Positions 26,620-36,936 of a DNA stretch of 64,000 nucleotides are shown here, piece after piece. The DNA lies in NCBI GenBank assembly GCA_002412495.1, contig DHVE01000110.1:26826-90825 (forward strand). The letters are read 5' to 3'. The DNA is from Betaproteobacteria bacterium UBA5216. Its GTDB lineage: Bacteria; Pseudomonadota; Gammaproteobacteria; Burkholderiales; SG8-41. The notes under the pieces were generated by a model. It saw only the letters and a list, made by a program, of their open reading frames with translations, did not search any database and was not told the DNA's origin. Within the stretch, counting starts at the first letter, position 1. Every line of letters starts with the position of its first letter. Both the position numbers and the translations under genes were made by a program.

Positions 26620-27021
26620 TTAGTAGACGGTGTCGGATGGCGGCGCCGCGCGCTTGCGCGAATTGCCTGATGACATATCGCTCATGGCTTCGCGTATCGC
26701 CTGCTTCGCGGCCGATTCGAATGCCGAAAGCAAGGCGCCCATCAAAACCGTGCCGCGTGCCGCGACGTCGCGTTGAATCTGTTCGGCACGGCGTTTCATG
26801 GCCTCGGATTCACGCGCCTCTTCGCCGCGCGCCGCGGCCGCCATGGATTCGCGCAGGTGCTGAAACAACAGTGACACATCATCTTCGCGAATGATGCCCT
26901 TGAACAGGATTTCGGGATTGATTGCTTCGAATTTGTCAAAGGCATCGCGCTCCTGCGCGGCTACGGGCTGATGCAACGCCAATCCCACGGCGGCCATACC
27001 CAGGCAATATCGTAGTTTCAT
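26620..27021 (-). CDS. small exported protein of unknown function
   Basis: A 133-residue protein I do not recognise. It begins with a clear signal peptide (MKLRYCLGMAAVGLALHQPV, then AAQ as a likely cleavage site). The mature part is largely helical and charged (FQHLRESMAAAARGEEARES, KRRAEQIQRDVAARGTVLMG) and ends in a basic Ser/Pro tail. No Cys remains in the mature protein. It lies between thiC and uppP on the same strand, about 150 bp from thiC, so it has probably its own transcript. Base composition and codon use look like its neighbours. Confidence 0.72.
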   Translation of the reverse strand: MKLRYCLGMAAVGLALHQPVAAQERDAFDKFEAINPEILFKGIIREDDVSLLFQHLRESMAAAARGEEARESEAMKRRAEQIQRDVAARGTVLMGALLSAFESAAKQAIREAMSDMSSGNSRKRAAPPSDTVY

Positions 27022-27140
27022 GCGCGCACCTTCTCCGATTGTGCAGATGCCGGATTAACGCAACAAGCTCGCGCTGCGAGTACATCGCAGCGCAAACCAG
27101 TTGTAAAAGTTTGTGCCACCACGGTGGGCAGCACAAACAC

Positions 27141-27161
27141 AACCAATTGTTTTTATTGGTT
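27141..27161. terminator. weak AT-rich hairpin downstream of thiC
   Basis: AACCAAT (27141-27147) and ATTGGTT (27155-27161) can pair with a 7-base loop, 10 bp after the thiC stop. The T-rich flank is on the plus-strand side, so as a minus-strand terminator it is imperfect. Confidence 0.35.
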
Positions 27162-27171
27162 ATTTTTACAA

Positions 27172-29052
<1,881 letters not shown>

Positions 29053-29109
29053 TTAACTTTTGATAAGCGGCGGGGAGCAAGGTGGCGGCAGCGAAAAAAC
29101 CGGAGACCG

Positions 29110-29197
29110 CACCACGCTTCCCTACGGCGGCATTACCCGCATCAGGTTCCGAGGGTCTTTCTCACCCCGACAGTGCTATCCGGGGACCCCTAACGTG
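29110..29197 (-). promoter_or_regulatory. TPP riboswitch (THI element) upstream of thiC
   Basis: On the minus strand the conserved core is present in order: GGGGTCC, then GGGGTGAGA, then ACCCTCGGAACCTGATGCGG followed by GTAATGCCGCCGTAGGGAAG. CTGAGA appears as GTGAGA, and ACCTGATNCGGGTAATGCCG is the hallmark of the pyrophosphate and pyrimidine sensor loops. A short P1 stem (CACG with CGTG) closes it. The 3' end lies about 65 bases before the ATG; no strong intrinsic terminator is seen, so control at translation initiation is more likely. Confidence 0.95.
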
Positions 29198-29290
29198 TAT
29201 GCTTACGCTAAAGGAATTGTGGGATAATTGCAAGGAATATCACGCAGCGCCTCCTTCCGAAACCTCGGAAAATACGATTTATTTTCAATT

Positions 29291-29320
29291 AGTTACGTAA
29301 CCTTACGCAACATTACGCAA
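29291..29320. repeat. three TTACGYAA boxes at exact 10-bp spacing before pcm
   Basis: The three decamers AGTTACGTAA, CCTTACGCAA and CATTACGCAA follow each other without a gap. The shared octamer is TTACGYAA; the first copy is a perfect palindrome. One turn of spacing would place the boxes on the same helix face, as for cooperative protein binding. They end 7 bp before the pcm ATG, inside the expected leader or promoter. Function is unknown. Confidence 0.75.
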
Positions 29321-29327
29321 TCCAACT

Positions 29328-29987
29328 ATGAGCATGGACATCGAACGCGCGCGGTTTAACATGGTGGAGCAGCAAATCCGCCCATGGGAAGTGCTCGATC
29401 CCAAGGTGCTTGATTTACTGTTGATGGTAAAGCGGGAAGATTACGTGCCTGACAATTACAAAGCGCTGGCGTTTGGCGATCTTGAAATCCCCATCGGGCA
29501 CGGCGAGACCATGCTTTCGCCCAAACTCGAAGCGCGCATCTTGCAGGAACTCGGCGTCACTGCCGATGACCGCATCCTTGAAGTCGGCACCGGCAGCGGC
29601 TACCTCACTGCCTTACTCGCCAGTCAGGGCGCGCATGTTTACAGCGTGGATATCGTTGATGAGTTTACTGTCAGCGCTGGCGCGCGACTGGCACGGCACG
29701 GCATACGCAATGTCACGCTCGAAACAGGTGACGCGGCGCGTGGCTGGGAAAGACACGGGCCCTACGATGTGATTGTACTAACGGGATCCACTCCCGTTTT
29801 GGCGGAATCGTTTCAACAAAGCCTGAATGCCGGTGGCCGATTGTTTGCCGTGGTGGGCGAGGCGCCCGCGATGGAAGCGCAACTCATGGCCTGTACGGCC
29901 GCGGGCTTTTACGGCACGACCGGCTTGTTTGAAACCGTGATTCCCCCGCTACGCAACGCCCCGCAACGAACACGGTTTGTGTTCTGA
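29328..29987 (+). CDS. pcm: protein-L-isoaspartate O-methyltransferase family protein
   Basis: SAM-dependent methyltransferase that repairs isoaspartyl residues. Family features: FNMVEQQIRPWEVLDPKVLD at the start, HGETMLSPKLEARILQEL (normally GqTISqP), SAM motif ILEVGTGSGYLTALLASQGA and DVIVLTGSTPV. The substitution of MLSP for the usual ISQP places it in the divergent betaproteobacterial group usually found before tolC; whether it still repairs isoaspartate is open. The stop overlaps the tolC region: the tolC ATG lies one base after it. Start codon chosen as the first ATG; a second ATG is two codons later. Confidence 0.88.
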   Translation: MSMDIERARFNMVEQQIRPWEVLDPKVLDLLLMVKREDYVPDNYKALAFGDLEIPIGHGETMLSPKLEARILQELGVTADDRILEVGTGSGYLTALLASQGAHVYSVDIVDEFTVSAGARLARHGIRNVTLETGDAARGWERHGPYDVIVLTGSTPVLAESFQQSLNAGGRLFAVVGEAPAMEAQLMACTAAGFYGTTGLFETVIPPLRNAPQRTRFVF

Positions 29988-29988
29988 A

Positions 29989-31353
29989 ATGACACGCTCC
30001 ACCATTCGCGTGTTAAAGCACAATTCGATACTGGTGGCGGTTGCGTTGGCGATCGGTGCTGGCGCAGGCGCGCCCGCCTTCGGCGCGGATTTGCTGGAAA
30101 TCTTCCGTTTGGCAAAAAGCTCGGATGCCGTGTACGGCAGTGCGAGGGCCGCATGGGCCGCGGCGCAGGAAAAGCTGCCGCAGGGACGCAGCGGTTTGCT
30201 GCCCTCTGCGTCGATTTCAGCGTCGACCCAACACAACGACCGGAGCATCAATTTCCGCGATCCGGCAACCGTCGACAACAACACGCGGTTTAACTCCAAC
30301 GTGCTGTCGCTGTCGATCACGCAGCCGATCTTCCGACGGCAAAATACCGTCGTGTATGAACAGGCAAAGACACAGCTGGAACAAGCGGATGCCGTGCTCG
30401 CGTTGTCCGCGCAGGATTTGATCACTCGAGTATCGCAGGCGTATCTCGACGTGCTACTGGCGCAGGACAACGTTGCGCTGGCCGGCGCGCAGAAAACCGC
30501 TATTGCAGAGCAGCTCGCACAGGCCAAGATCAGCTTTGAAGTCGGCACCGCAACCATCACCGATACGCATGAAGCCCAAGCGCGTTACGATCTGTCGGTA
30601 TCACAGGAAATCGCCGCGCGCAGTGACCTCGAAATCAAGACCCGCGCACTCGAACAGTTGATTGGCCGCGCGGCGCCCGGGTTGGCACCGTTGAGTCCGG
30701 CGCTCAAACTGCTGTCGCCCGAGCCCGCCGCCATGGACAAGTGGGTCGAAGAAGCGCGCAATAACAATCATCAGGTGCGCGCTGCGCAATCCGGCGCCAC
30801 GCTGGCCACTCAGGAAGTCGAGCGTAACCGTGCCGGCCATTATCCGACGCTGGATGCTTTTGCGACCTGGAGTGAAAATCGCACTGGTGCGGGCACGTTT
30901 GGCGGCGCAGGCAACGACATCAACAACAAGATTATCGGCCTGCAACTCGCCGTGCCGATTTACCAGGGCGGACTGGTCAGTTCGCGCGTGCGCGAGGCCA
31001 TGGCCAATGAAGACAAGGCGCGCCAAGATCTTGAAAATGCGCGCCGCACTGCCGAACTCAATGCGCGGCAAAACTACCTCGGCGTGACCAGCGGCATCGC
31101 GCAGGTCAAGGCGCTTGAAGCGGCGCTCACGTCGTCGCAAAGCGCGTTGGATTCCTCAAGGCTGGGCCGCGAAGTCGGCGTGCGCACGCAGGTGGATGTG
31201 CTGAACGCGCAACAACAGCTTTTCTCGGCGCGGCGTGACCTCGCGCAAGCCAAATACAATTACATTCTTTCCACGTTGCGGCTCAAGGCGGCCGTGGGGC
31301 GGCTTGCCGAGGAAGACCTCGCAGGGGTCAGCGCCTGGTTGGAACGCAAATAA
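29989..31353 (+). CDS. tolC: TolC-family outer membrane efflux protein
   Basis: Outer-membrane channel of type I secretion and RND/MFS efflux systems, 454 residues. A signal peptide (ILVAVALAIGAGAGAPAFGA) precedes the two repeated OEP halves. Typical places are LLEIFRLAKSSDAVYGSARA, ISASTQHNDRSINF, ITQPIFRRQN, QQLFSARRDLAQAKYNYILS and the VGVRTQVDVLNAQ repeat motif near the C-terminus. The ATG at 29989 gives MTRSTIRVLKHNS and the signal peptide. No inner-membrane pump or adaptor gene is adjacent, so it probably works with partners elsewhere. Confidence 0.92.
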   Translation: MTRSTIRVLKHNSILVAVALAIGAGAGAPAFGADLLEIFRLAKSSDAVYGSARAAWAAAQEKLPQGRSGLLPSASISASTQHNDRSINFRDPATVDNNTRFNSNVLSLSITQPIFRRQNTVVYEQAKTQLEQADAVLALSAQDLITRVSQAYLDVLLAQDNVALAGAQKTAIAEQLAQAKISFEVGTATITDTHEAQARYDLSVSQEIAARSDLEIKTRALEQLIGRAAPGLAPLSPALKLLSPEPAAMDKWVEEARNNNHQVRAAQSGATLATQEVERNRAGHYPTLDAFATWSENRTGAGTFGGAGNDINNKIIGLQLAVPIYQGGLVSSRVREAMANEDKARQDLENARRTAELNARQNYLGVTSGIAQVKALEAALTSSQSALDSSRLGREVGVRTQVDVLNAQQQLFSARRDLAQAKYNYILSTLRLKAAVGRLAEEDLAGVSAWLERK

Positions 31354-31365
31354 CTTTTGTTCGGC

Positions 31366-31980
31366 ATGACCGGCGAATCCGACCGGCAGTCGCTTTCCTC
31401 GGCAAAGAAAGAGCTACGCCAGGAAATGTTTCGGCAGCGCGATGCGTTGGAAAGCGCAACTCGCGTTTTTGCCAGTTCTCGCATTACCGACCAGATTCTT
31501 GCGCTCGATAGTTTTGTACGCGCGCACCGCGTGCTGGCCCATGCTGGCCTATGCCAGCATGGGCAGCGAATTTGATACCAGCCGCCTGCTTTCGAATGTA
31601 CTGACGCACAAGAAGCTCGCACTACCCCGGGTGGATCGGGCTACACGCAGCCTGCAGCTGTTTTGGGTCAACGATCTGGAAACCGATTTGCAGCCCGGCG
31701 TTTGGGGTATACGGGAACCCCAGCCGGATCGGTGCGCGGCCGCCTGGATGAAATCGATCTGATACTGGCGCCGGGCGTGGGATTTACCCGGTGCGGCGAA
31801 CGGCTGGGTTACGGCGGCGGATATTACGATCGGTTGCTGGTGACGCTGACACGTTTTGCAAAACGGCCCTTGGTGATAGCGGGAGCTTTTGATGTTCAAA
31901 TCGCCGCCGTGGTGCCAATGGGTGCGACCGATATGCCAGTGGACAACATAGTCACCGAAAGCGGAGTTTACCCGCGCTAA
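31366..31980 (+). pseudogene. fthC: 5-formyltetrahydrofolate cyclo-ligase, split by two frameshifts
   Basis: The three parts of one protein lie in two reading frames. Part 1 (31366 to about 31540) reads SAKKELRQEMFRQRDALES; part 2 (about 31545-31740) reads LAYASMGSEFDTSRLL, ALPRVDRATRSLQLFWVND and PGVWGIREPQPDR; part 3 (about 31745-31980) reads LDEIDLILAPGVGFT and ERLGYGGGYYDRLL, the family's ATP/folate signature. The first shift coincides with a near-exact 10-bp tandem duplication at 31534-31553; the second needs one missing base near 31741-31744. The shifts compensate, but some 65 codons are out of frame. It is a recent pseudogene or a sequence error. The stop overlaps that of waaA on the other strand. 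Confidence 0.88.
31534..31553 (+). repeat. 10-bp tandem duplication inside fthC
   Basis: CTGGCCCATG (31534-31543) is followed directly by CTGGCCTATG (31544-31553), 9 of 10 bases identical. Removing one copy restores a continuous V-L-A-Y-A-S-M-G reading as in intact homologues, so the duplication explains the first frameshift. Confidence 0.85.
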
Positions 31981-33266
31981 TGCCCGCCGTCTGGAATCCG
32001 CAGCGTCTCCACCAGTTTTTTCGCGGCGCCGCGATGCGTTTGGCTAAATTGCAGCGCGGCACTGCCCATGCGTTGCCTCAACGCCGGATGCGATAACAAC
32101 GCGGCGGCCTTGCGCGCGAGATCCGCCGCATCGATCACGCGCAACGTGGCGCCCGCGGCTATGGCGTCCTCGGTGGCATCTGCAAAATTGTAGGTGTACG
32201 GACCGACGAGCGCGGGCTTTTCCACGGCGCACGCTTCAATCAAATTTTGTCCGCCGAACGGCAGCAAACTACCTCCGATAAAGGCGACGTCACATGCGGC
32301 GTAATAGGCAAACATTTCGCCCATGCTGTCGCCCAGCAACACCTGCGTGCCCGCACGAATGGCCGCGTTTTCGCTGCGCCTTTGATATCGCACGCCGTGT
32401 TTGTCAAGCAAGGCGGCGACTTCATCAAAGCGCTGCGGATGGCGCGGTACCATTACCAGCAACAGGTTCGGCAATTCCTTGATGGCATGGCATTGATGCT
32501 CAATCAGCAATTGCTCTTCACCGTCGCGCGTGCTGGCCGCCAGCAGCACCTGGCGTTTACCCATGTTCGCGCGCAGCCGCGCCCCCTCGGCCAGCAGTGC
32601 CGGCGGTGGTTCGACATCAAATTTTAGATTGCCGAACACAGAAACATGCTGCGCCCCCAGCGCAGTAAAACGTTGCGCGTCAGCCGCCGTTTGCGCGGCA
32701 ACCGCGGTGAGTTTGCCAAACGTATCGGCAATGAGCGCGTGCATGCGCTGATAATTGGCGAACGACTTTTCCGACAAGCGCGCATTGACCAGATGCAGCG
32801 GCACGCCGCGCGCTTTGCACGTGTGAACCAGATTCGGCCAGATTTCGGTTTCCATCAACAAGCCGATTTGCGGACGGAAGTGATCCAGAAAACGCCGCAC
32901 CGCGCCGGAGTAATCGTAGGGCAAATAACAGCGCCTGACATCGTTGCCAAACAGGGATAAACCCGCGTCGCGCCCGGTGGGCGTCATGTGCGTGAGTAGA
33001 ATTTGGTGCCCCGGGTATTTCGTGCGCAGTGCTTGCACCAATGGCTCGGCCGCGCGTGTTTCACCTACAGAAACGGCATGTAGCCAGATGAGCGGTTGTG
33101 GTACTGAGTCACCGTGATAGAACCCAAACCGCTCTCCCATATGTTGTGCATATTGCGGCTGGCGGCGCGCGCGCCACCCTAGCCGCAGCAGCACAAAAGG
33201 CAGCGCCAAATAGAGCAGCAGTCCATAGGCAAACCGGAAAATAGGGGCCAAGCGTGTAATGTTCAT
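31977..33266 (-). CDS. waaA: 3-deoxy-D-manno-octulosonic acid (Kdo) transferase
   Basis: Inner-membrane-associated GT30 enzyme that attaches Kdo to lipid A precursor. The 429-residue protein has an N-terminal anchor (RFAYGLLLYLALPFVLLRLG), the acceptor region GERFGFYHG and WLHAVSVGETRAAEPLVQAL with the catalytic Glu, LMETEIWPNL, and the GT-B nucleotide-sugar region GGSLLPFGGQNLIEACAVEK. The ATG at 33266 is normal. waaC lies 17 bp upstream, so the two form a small lipopolysaccharide-core unit transcribed leftwards. Its stop codon overlaps the broken fthC by a few bases. Confidence 0.95.
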   Translation of the reverse strand: MNITRLAPIFRFAYGLLLYLALPFVLLRLGWRARRQPQYAQHMGERFGFYHGDSVPQPLIWLHAVSVGETRAAEPLVQALRTKYPGHQILLTHMTPTGRDAGLSLFGNDVRRCYLPYDYSGAVRRFLDHFRPQIGLLMETEIWPNLVHTCKARGVPLHLVNARLSEKSFANYQRMHALIADTFGKLTAVAAQTAADAQRFTALGAQHVSVFGNLKFDVEPPPALLAEGARLRANMGKRQVLLAASTRDGEEQLLIEHQCHAIKELPNLLLVMVPRHPQRFDEVAALLDKHGVRYQRRSENAAIRAGTQVLLGDSMGEMFAYYAACDVAFIGGSLLPFGGQNLIEACAVEKPALVGPYTYNFADATEDAIAAGATLRVIDAADLARKAAALLSHPALRQRMGSAALQFSQTHRGAAKKLVETLRIPDGGH

Positions 33267-33283
33267 GCGGTCACCCTTTTACC

Positions 33284-34243
33284 CTATCGCCCCGTTAACT
33301 TTTTCCACGCATCGATCACATCGGCAACCGCAGGCGGCGCGCCTATGCCGCCCAGATTTATCGCTTGCGGCGCGCCATAAATACCGGTCGCGGCAGGATT
33401 TGTCGCGTTGTAAATACCCAGCGTCGGTACGCCCAAAGCTGCCGCAAGGTGGGTGAGCCCGGTATCCACGCCGACCACGCCCTGCGCGCCTGCAAAGAGC
33501 GCTGCCGCGTCGTCTATCGTTAATGCAGGCGGTATCACGGCACCTCCGTTAACGCGCTCGGCTAGACGCCCGCCGCGCTCACGCTCGACAGCGTTACCCC
33601 ATGGCAGAATACAATAAATACCATTTAAAAACATATAGTTGCATAACTCAATCCAGCAACCTTCCGGCCATAACTTACTATCGGCACTAGTCGCGTGCAA
33701 CAACAACACGTATTGCCTACACGGCAACCAGGAAAAATCGCGCGGCTGTGCTGAGATGCCGTAGTTGACCTCCGGCGACACCCGATAACCCAGCACCTGC
33801 GCCGCCAGACTGCGATTGCGCGCCACAGCATGCTGGCCCCACGGCACGCTGAAGGTGCGGTCATACAAAAACCGCAGGGGCTCGCGCGAACTGCACCAAT
33901 CGAGACCATAACAGTGCCCACGCGCCGCCCGTGCCACCACTGCACTTTTCAGCAAGCCTTGGGTATCAATAATCGCGTCGTATTCGCGCTCGCGCAGCGC
34001 TTCAAGAAACGCACAAATCTCCACCCGCGTTTTTGCACGCAACCCATCGCGTCGCCAGCGGCGCAGCGCCACCGGGATAACACGGCGTACCGCCGGATGC
34101 ATGCGCGGTATCGCGGCAAACGATTCTTCCGCGACCCAATCGATTTCGGAATGGGGGGCATGACCGCGAATATCGCCAACCACCGGGAGGTTGTGTACGA
34201 CATCACCCAGCGACGACGTTTTAACTAATAAAATTCGCGGCAT
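33284..34243 (-). CDS. waaC: lipopolysaccharide heptosyltransferase I
   Basis: GT9 enzyme that adds the first L-glycero-D-manno-heptose to Kdo2-lipid A. The 319-residue protein begins MPRILLVKTSSLGDVVHNLP, the exact family start, followed by IDWVAEESFAAIPRMHPAVR and IIDTQGLLKSAVVARAARG; the C-terminal donor part is GVVGVDTGLTHLAAALGVPT and GIYNATNPAATG, the WaaC signature (T-D-P-G/N-T-N). It is followed by waaA and is divergent to the rfb operon. Confidence 0.95.
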   Translation of the reverse strand: MPRILLVKTSSLGDVVHNLPVVGDIRGHAPHSEIDWVAEESFAAIPRMHPAVRRVIPVALRRWRRDGLRAKTRVEICAFLEALREREYDAIIDTQGLLKSAVVARAARGHCYGLDWCSSREPLRFLYDRTFSVPWGQHAVARNRSLAAQVLGYRVSPEVNYGISAQPRDFSWLPCRQYVLLLHATSADSKLWPEGCWIELCNYMFLNGIYCILPWGNAVERERGGRLAERVNGGAVIPPALTIDDAAALFAGAQGVVGVDTGLTHLAAALGVPTLGIYNATNPAATGIYGAPQAINLGGIGAPPAVADVIDAWKKLTGR

Positions 34244-34280
34244 GTGAACAGCGACTGTAGAGTAACTGACCGTATGTATT

Positions 34281-34289
34281 TGTTATAAT
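34281..34289 (+). promoter_or_regulatory. extended -10 promoter candidate for rfbBACD
   Basis: TGTTATAAT fits an extended -10 (TGn-TATAAT) exactly. The -35 region (AGTAAC at 34261-34266 with 17-base spacing) is poor, as is usual for extended -10 promoters. A leader of about 160 bases would follow, with no gene in it; no JUMPstart/ops GGCGGTAG sequence was seen there. Confidence 0.6.
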
Positions 34290-34455
34290 TGAAAAAAATC
34301 GTGGAATTATCCATCCGCCGAGAAGGTTAGCATTGGCGAGCGGAAATGCCTACTCTCTGATAAACCAGCAATTCGATGCACATCACGATGCGCGCTGTAA
34401 AACATCCTGAACATCTGCGGGACACGTCGGTTATCCGTAGTGGGGGGGAAGAAAA

Positions 34456-35520
34456 TTGATATTCGTCACTGGCGGCGCCGGATTCATCGGCGCGAATTTT
34501 ATACTCGACTGGATCGCGACCGTGGGCACACCCGTGATCAATCTCGACAAACTCACTTACGCCGGCAATCCCGACAATCTGGCCAGTCTGCGTGGCGACC
34601 CGCGTCACATTTTCGTCAAGGGTGACATTAACGATCGGGCGCTGGTTGCAAATCTGTTAAAGCAGCACCAGCCCAGCGCCATCGTGCATCTTGCGGCTGA
34701 GAGTCATGTAGATCGTTCCATCCTCGGGCCGGCAGAATTCGTGCAAACCAATATCACAGGCACCTTCAGCCTGCTGGATGAGGCGCGCGCCTATTGGAAC
34801 ACGCTTGCGGAATTCGCCAGACGCGATTTTCGGTTTCTGCAGGTATCAACCGATGAAGTGTATGGATCTTTGGGGCCGTCCGATCCCGCGTTCAGCGAAA
34901 GCACGGCCTACGCGCCCAATAGCCCATATGCGGCGTCGAAAGCCGCCGCAGATCATTTGGTGCGGGCATATCACCACACATATGGTCTGCCAACGATAAC
35001 GACTAATTGTTCAAATAACTACGGCCCCTTGCAGTTCCCCGAAAAATTGATTCCGCTGATGATACGTAACGCGTGCGAACGGAAAGCATTACCGGTATAT
35101 GGCGATGGCCGGCAAGTGCGCGATTGGCTCCATGTGACCGACCATTGCGCCGGCATTCGCGCCGCACTGAAAAAGGGACGTCCGGGCGAGACTTATAATA
35201 TTGGTGGCAACAGCGAAAAGACGAACATCGACGTGGTAAACATCCTGTGCGCGATACTGGATGAATTGCGGCCCGGCGGCGCTCCGCACGCAAAACTCAT
35301 TACTTATGTAAATGACCGGCCAGGACATGACCGGCGCTACGCCATCAATGCCGCCAAAATCAAGAATGAACTCGGGTGGGAACCCGCAGAGAAATTCGAA
35401 TCGGCATTGCGCAAGACCGTAGCGTGGTATCTTGCCAACGAGGATTGGGTGTGCAATGTAACCAGTGGCGCCTATCGCAACTGGGTTGAAACCAATTACG
35501 CCCATCGGGGAGTCGAATGA
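34456..35520 (+). CDS. rfbB: dTDP-glucose 4,6-dehydratase
   Basis: Converts dTDP-D-glucose to dTDP-4-keto-6-deoxy-D-glucose, the branch point to rhamnose and amino-deoxy sugars. Extended SDR features in the 354-residue protein: [29 protein letters not shown], catalytic [10 protein letters not shown] (Thr-Asp-Glu at 132-134) and YAASK at 158-162. The start is a TTG at 34456 preceded by a G-rich GGGGGGAAG; it gives the common M-I-x-V-T-G-G opening. Its stop overlaps the rfbA ATG (ATGA). First gene of rfbBACD. Confidence 0.97.
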   Translation: MIFVTGGAGFIGANFILDWIATVGTPVINLDKLTYAGNPDNLASLRGDPRHIFVKGDINDRALVANLLKQHQPSAIVHLAAESHVDRSILGPAEFVQTNITGTFSLLDEARAYWNTLAEFARRDFRFLQVSTDEVYGSLGPSDPAFSESTAYAPNSPYAASKAAADHLVRAYHHTYGLPTITTNCSNNYGPLQFPEKLIPLMIRNACERKALPVYGDGRQVRDWLHVTDHCAGIRAALKKGRPGETYNIGGNSEKTNIDVVNILCAILDELRPGGAPHAKLITYVNDRPGHDRRYAINAAKIKNELGWEPAEKFESALRKTVAWYLANEDWVCNVTSGAYRNWVETNYAHRGVE

Positions 35521-36395
35521 AAGGCATAATTCTGGCGGGAGGCTCCGGCACGCGCCTCTATCCGGCCACGCAGGTGGTTTCCAAACAACTGTTGCCGGTG
35601 TACGACAAGCCGATGGTGTATTACCCGCTGTCAACACTGATGTTAGCGGGCATACGCGATATTCTGCTGATTTCCACGCCGCAAGATACGCCGCGCTTTC
35701 AGCAATTGCTCGGCGATGGGCAAAAGTGGGGACTGAACATCACCTATGCGGTGCAACCCCGGCCCGATGGGTTACCGCAGGCGTTTATCATCGGCGCTGA
35801 CTTCATTGGCAACGGCCCCTGCACATTGATACTCGGCGACAACATCTTCTATGGTCACGATCTGCCGAACGAACTGAAGGCCGCCGCGGCAAGAACGACC
35901 GGCGCCACGATTTTCGCCTATCAAGTCCAGGATCCCGAACGTTCGGGCGTGGTGGAGTTCGACAAGAACGGCAAGGCAATTTCCATCGAAGAAAAACCGA
36001 AGCAGCCAAAATCACGATTCGCAGTCACCGGTTTTTTTGTCTATGACAACAAAGTCGTGGATATCGCTCGCGGCCTGAAACCTTCCGCGCGCGGCGAACT
36101 CGAAATCACCGACGTCAACAATGAATACCTGCGACGCGGCGAACTCGCGGTCACCCGGCTGGGACGTGGCGTGGCGTGGCTGGATACCGGCACGCATGAG
36201 TCTTTGTTGCAAGCGTCGATGTTTATCGAGACCATTGAAAAACGGCAAGGACTGAAGATCGCCTGCCCGGAGGAAATCGCGTATCGCATGGGTTACATAA
36301 CGGCGGACTCGCTAAGTATCATCGCGGAGTCGCTGGGCAATAACCCTTATTCTTTATATTTGAAAGGTATTTTGCGTGAGCAATTTCAACCTTAA
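35517..36395 (+). CDS. rfbA: glucose-1-phosphate thymidylyltransferase
   Basis: Makes dTDP-glucose from dTTP and glucose-1-phosphate. The 292-residue protein shows the nucleotidyltransferase motif [20 protein letters not shown], then [31 protein letters not shown] with the catalytic Asp, [20 protein letters not shown] and [14 protein letters not shown]. It overlaps rfbB by 4 bp and rfbC by 20 bp, so the operon is tightly coupled. dTDP-rhamnose normally inhibits this enzyme. Confidence 0.97.
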   Translation: MKGIILAGGSGTRLYPATQVVSKQLLPVYDKPMVYYPLSTLMLAGIRDILLISTPQDTPRFQQLLGDGQKWGLNITYAVQPRPDGLPQAFIIGADFIGNGPCTLILGDNIFYGHDLPNELKAAAARTTGATIFAYQVQDPERSGVVEFDKNGKAISIEEKPKQPKSRFAVTGFFVYDNKVVDIARGLKPSARGELEITDVNNEYLRRGELAVTRLGRGVAWLDTGTHESLLQASMFIETIEKRQGLKIACPEEIAYRMGYITADSLSIIAESLGNNPYSLYLKGILREQFQP

Positions 36396-36936
36396 AGTCA
36401 TTAAAACAATTATTCCTGACGTACTAATCCTTGAACCTCTCGTTTTTGGTGATGATCGCGGGTTTTTCTACGAAAGCTTTAACGAGCGCGTTTTCGCAGA
36501 GGCAACTGGAGTGAATACTCGGTTTGTGCAGGATAACCACTCGCGCTCCGCACAAAATGTAATGCGTGGATTGCATTATCAGATTCAGCAGCCACAGGGA
36601 AAACTAGTTCGCGTAACTAGCGGCGAGGTATGCGATGTCGTAGTGGATATTCGACGTAGTTCCCCTACATTTGGCCAGTGGACCGCGAACATGCTGTCTG
36701 ACAAGAACAAATACATGTTATGGGTGCCCGCTGGATTCGCCCATGGGTTTCTCGTCACAAGCGATTACGCCGAGTTTCTTTATAAGACTACGGACTATTG
36801 GGAGCCGGCGTACGAGCGCTGCATTTTGTGGAACGATCCAGAGCTGGGGATTAAGTGGCCACTTTCCGGAGAGCCATTGATTTCGGCCAAGGACCGGCGC
36901 GGGTTGCCTTTGGCTCAATCTGAGCTGTTTCCATGA
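36376..36936 (+). CDS. rfbC: dTDP-4-dehydrorhamnose 3,5-epimerase
   Basis: Cupin-type epimerase, third step to dTDP-L-rhamnose. The 186-residue protein has [39 protein letters not shown] (catalytic His), [19 protein letters not shown] and [20 protein letters not shown]. It starts with GTG at 36376, 20 bp before the rfbA stop, preceded by AAGG. From about here the sequence is visibly more AT-rich than the first half of the window. Confidence 0.97.
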   Translation: MSNFNLKVIKTIIPDVLILEPLVFGDDRGFFYESFNERVFAEATGVNTRFVQDNHSRSAQNVMRGLHYQIQQPQGKLVRVTSGEVCDVVVDIRRSSPTFGQWTANMLSDKNKYMLWVPAGFAHGFLVTSDYAEFLYKTTDYWEPAYERCILWNDPELGIKWPLSGEPLISAKDRRGLPLAQSELFP

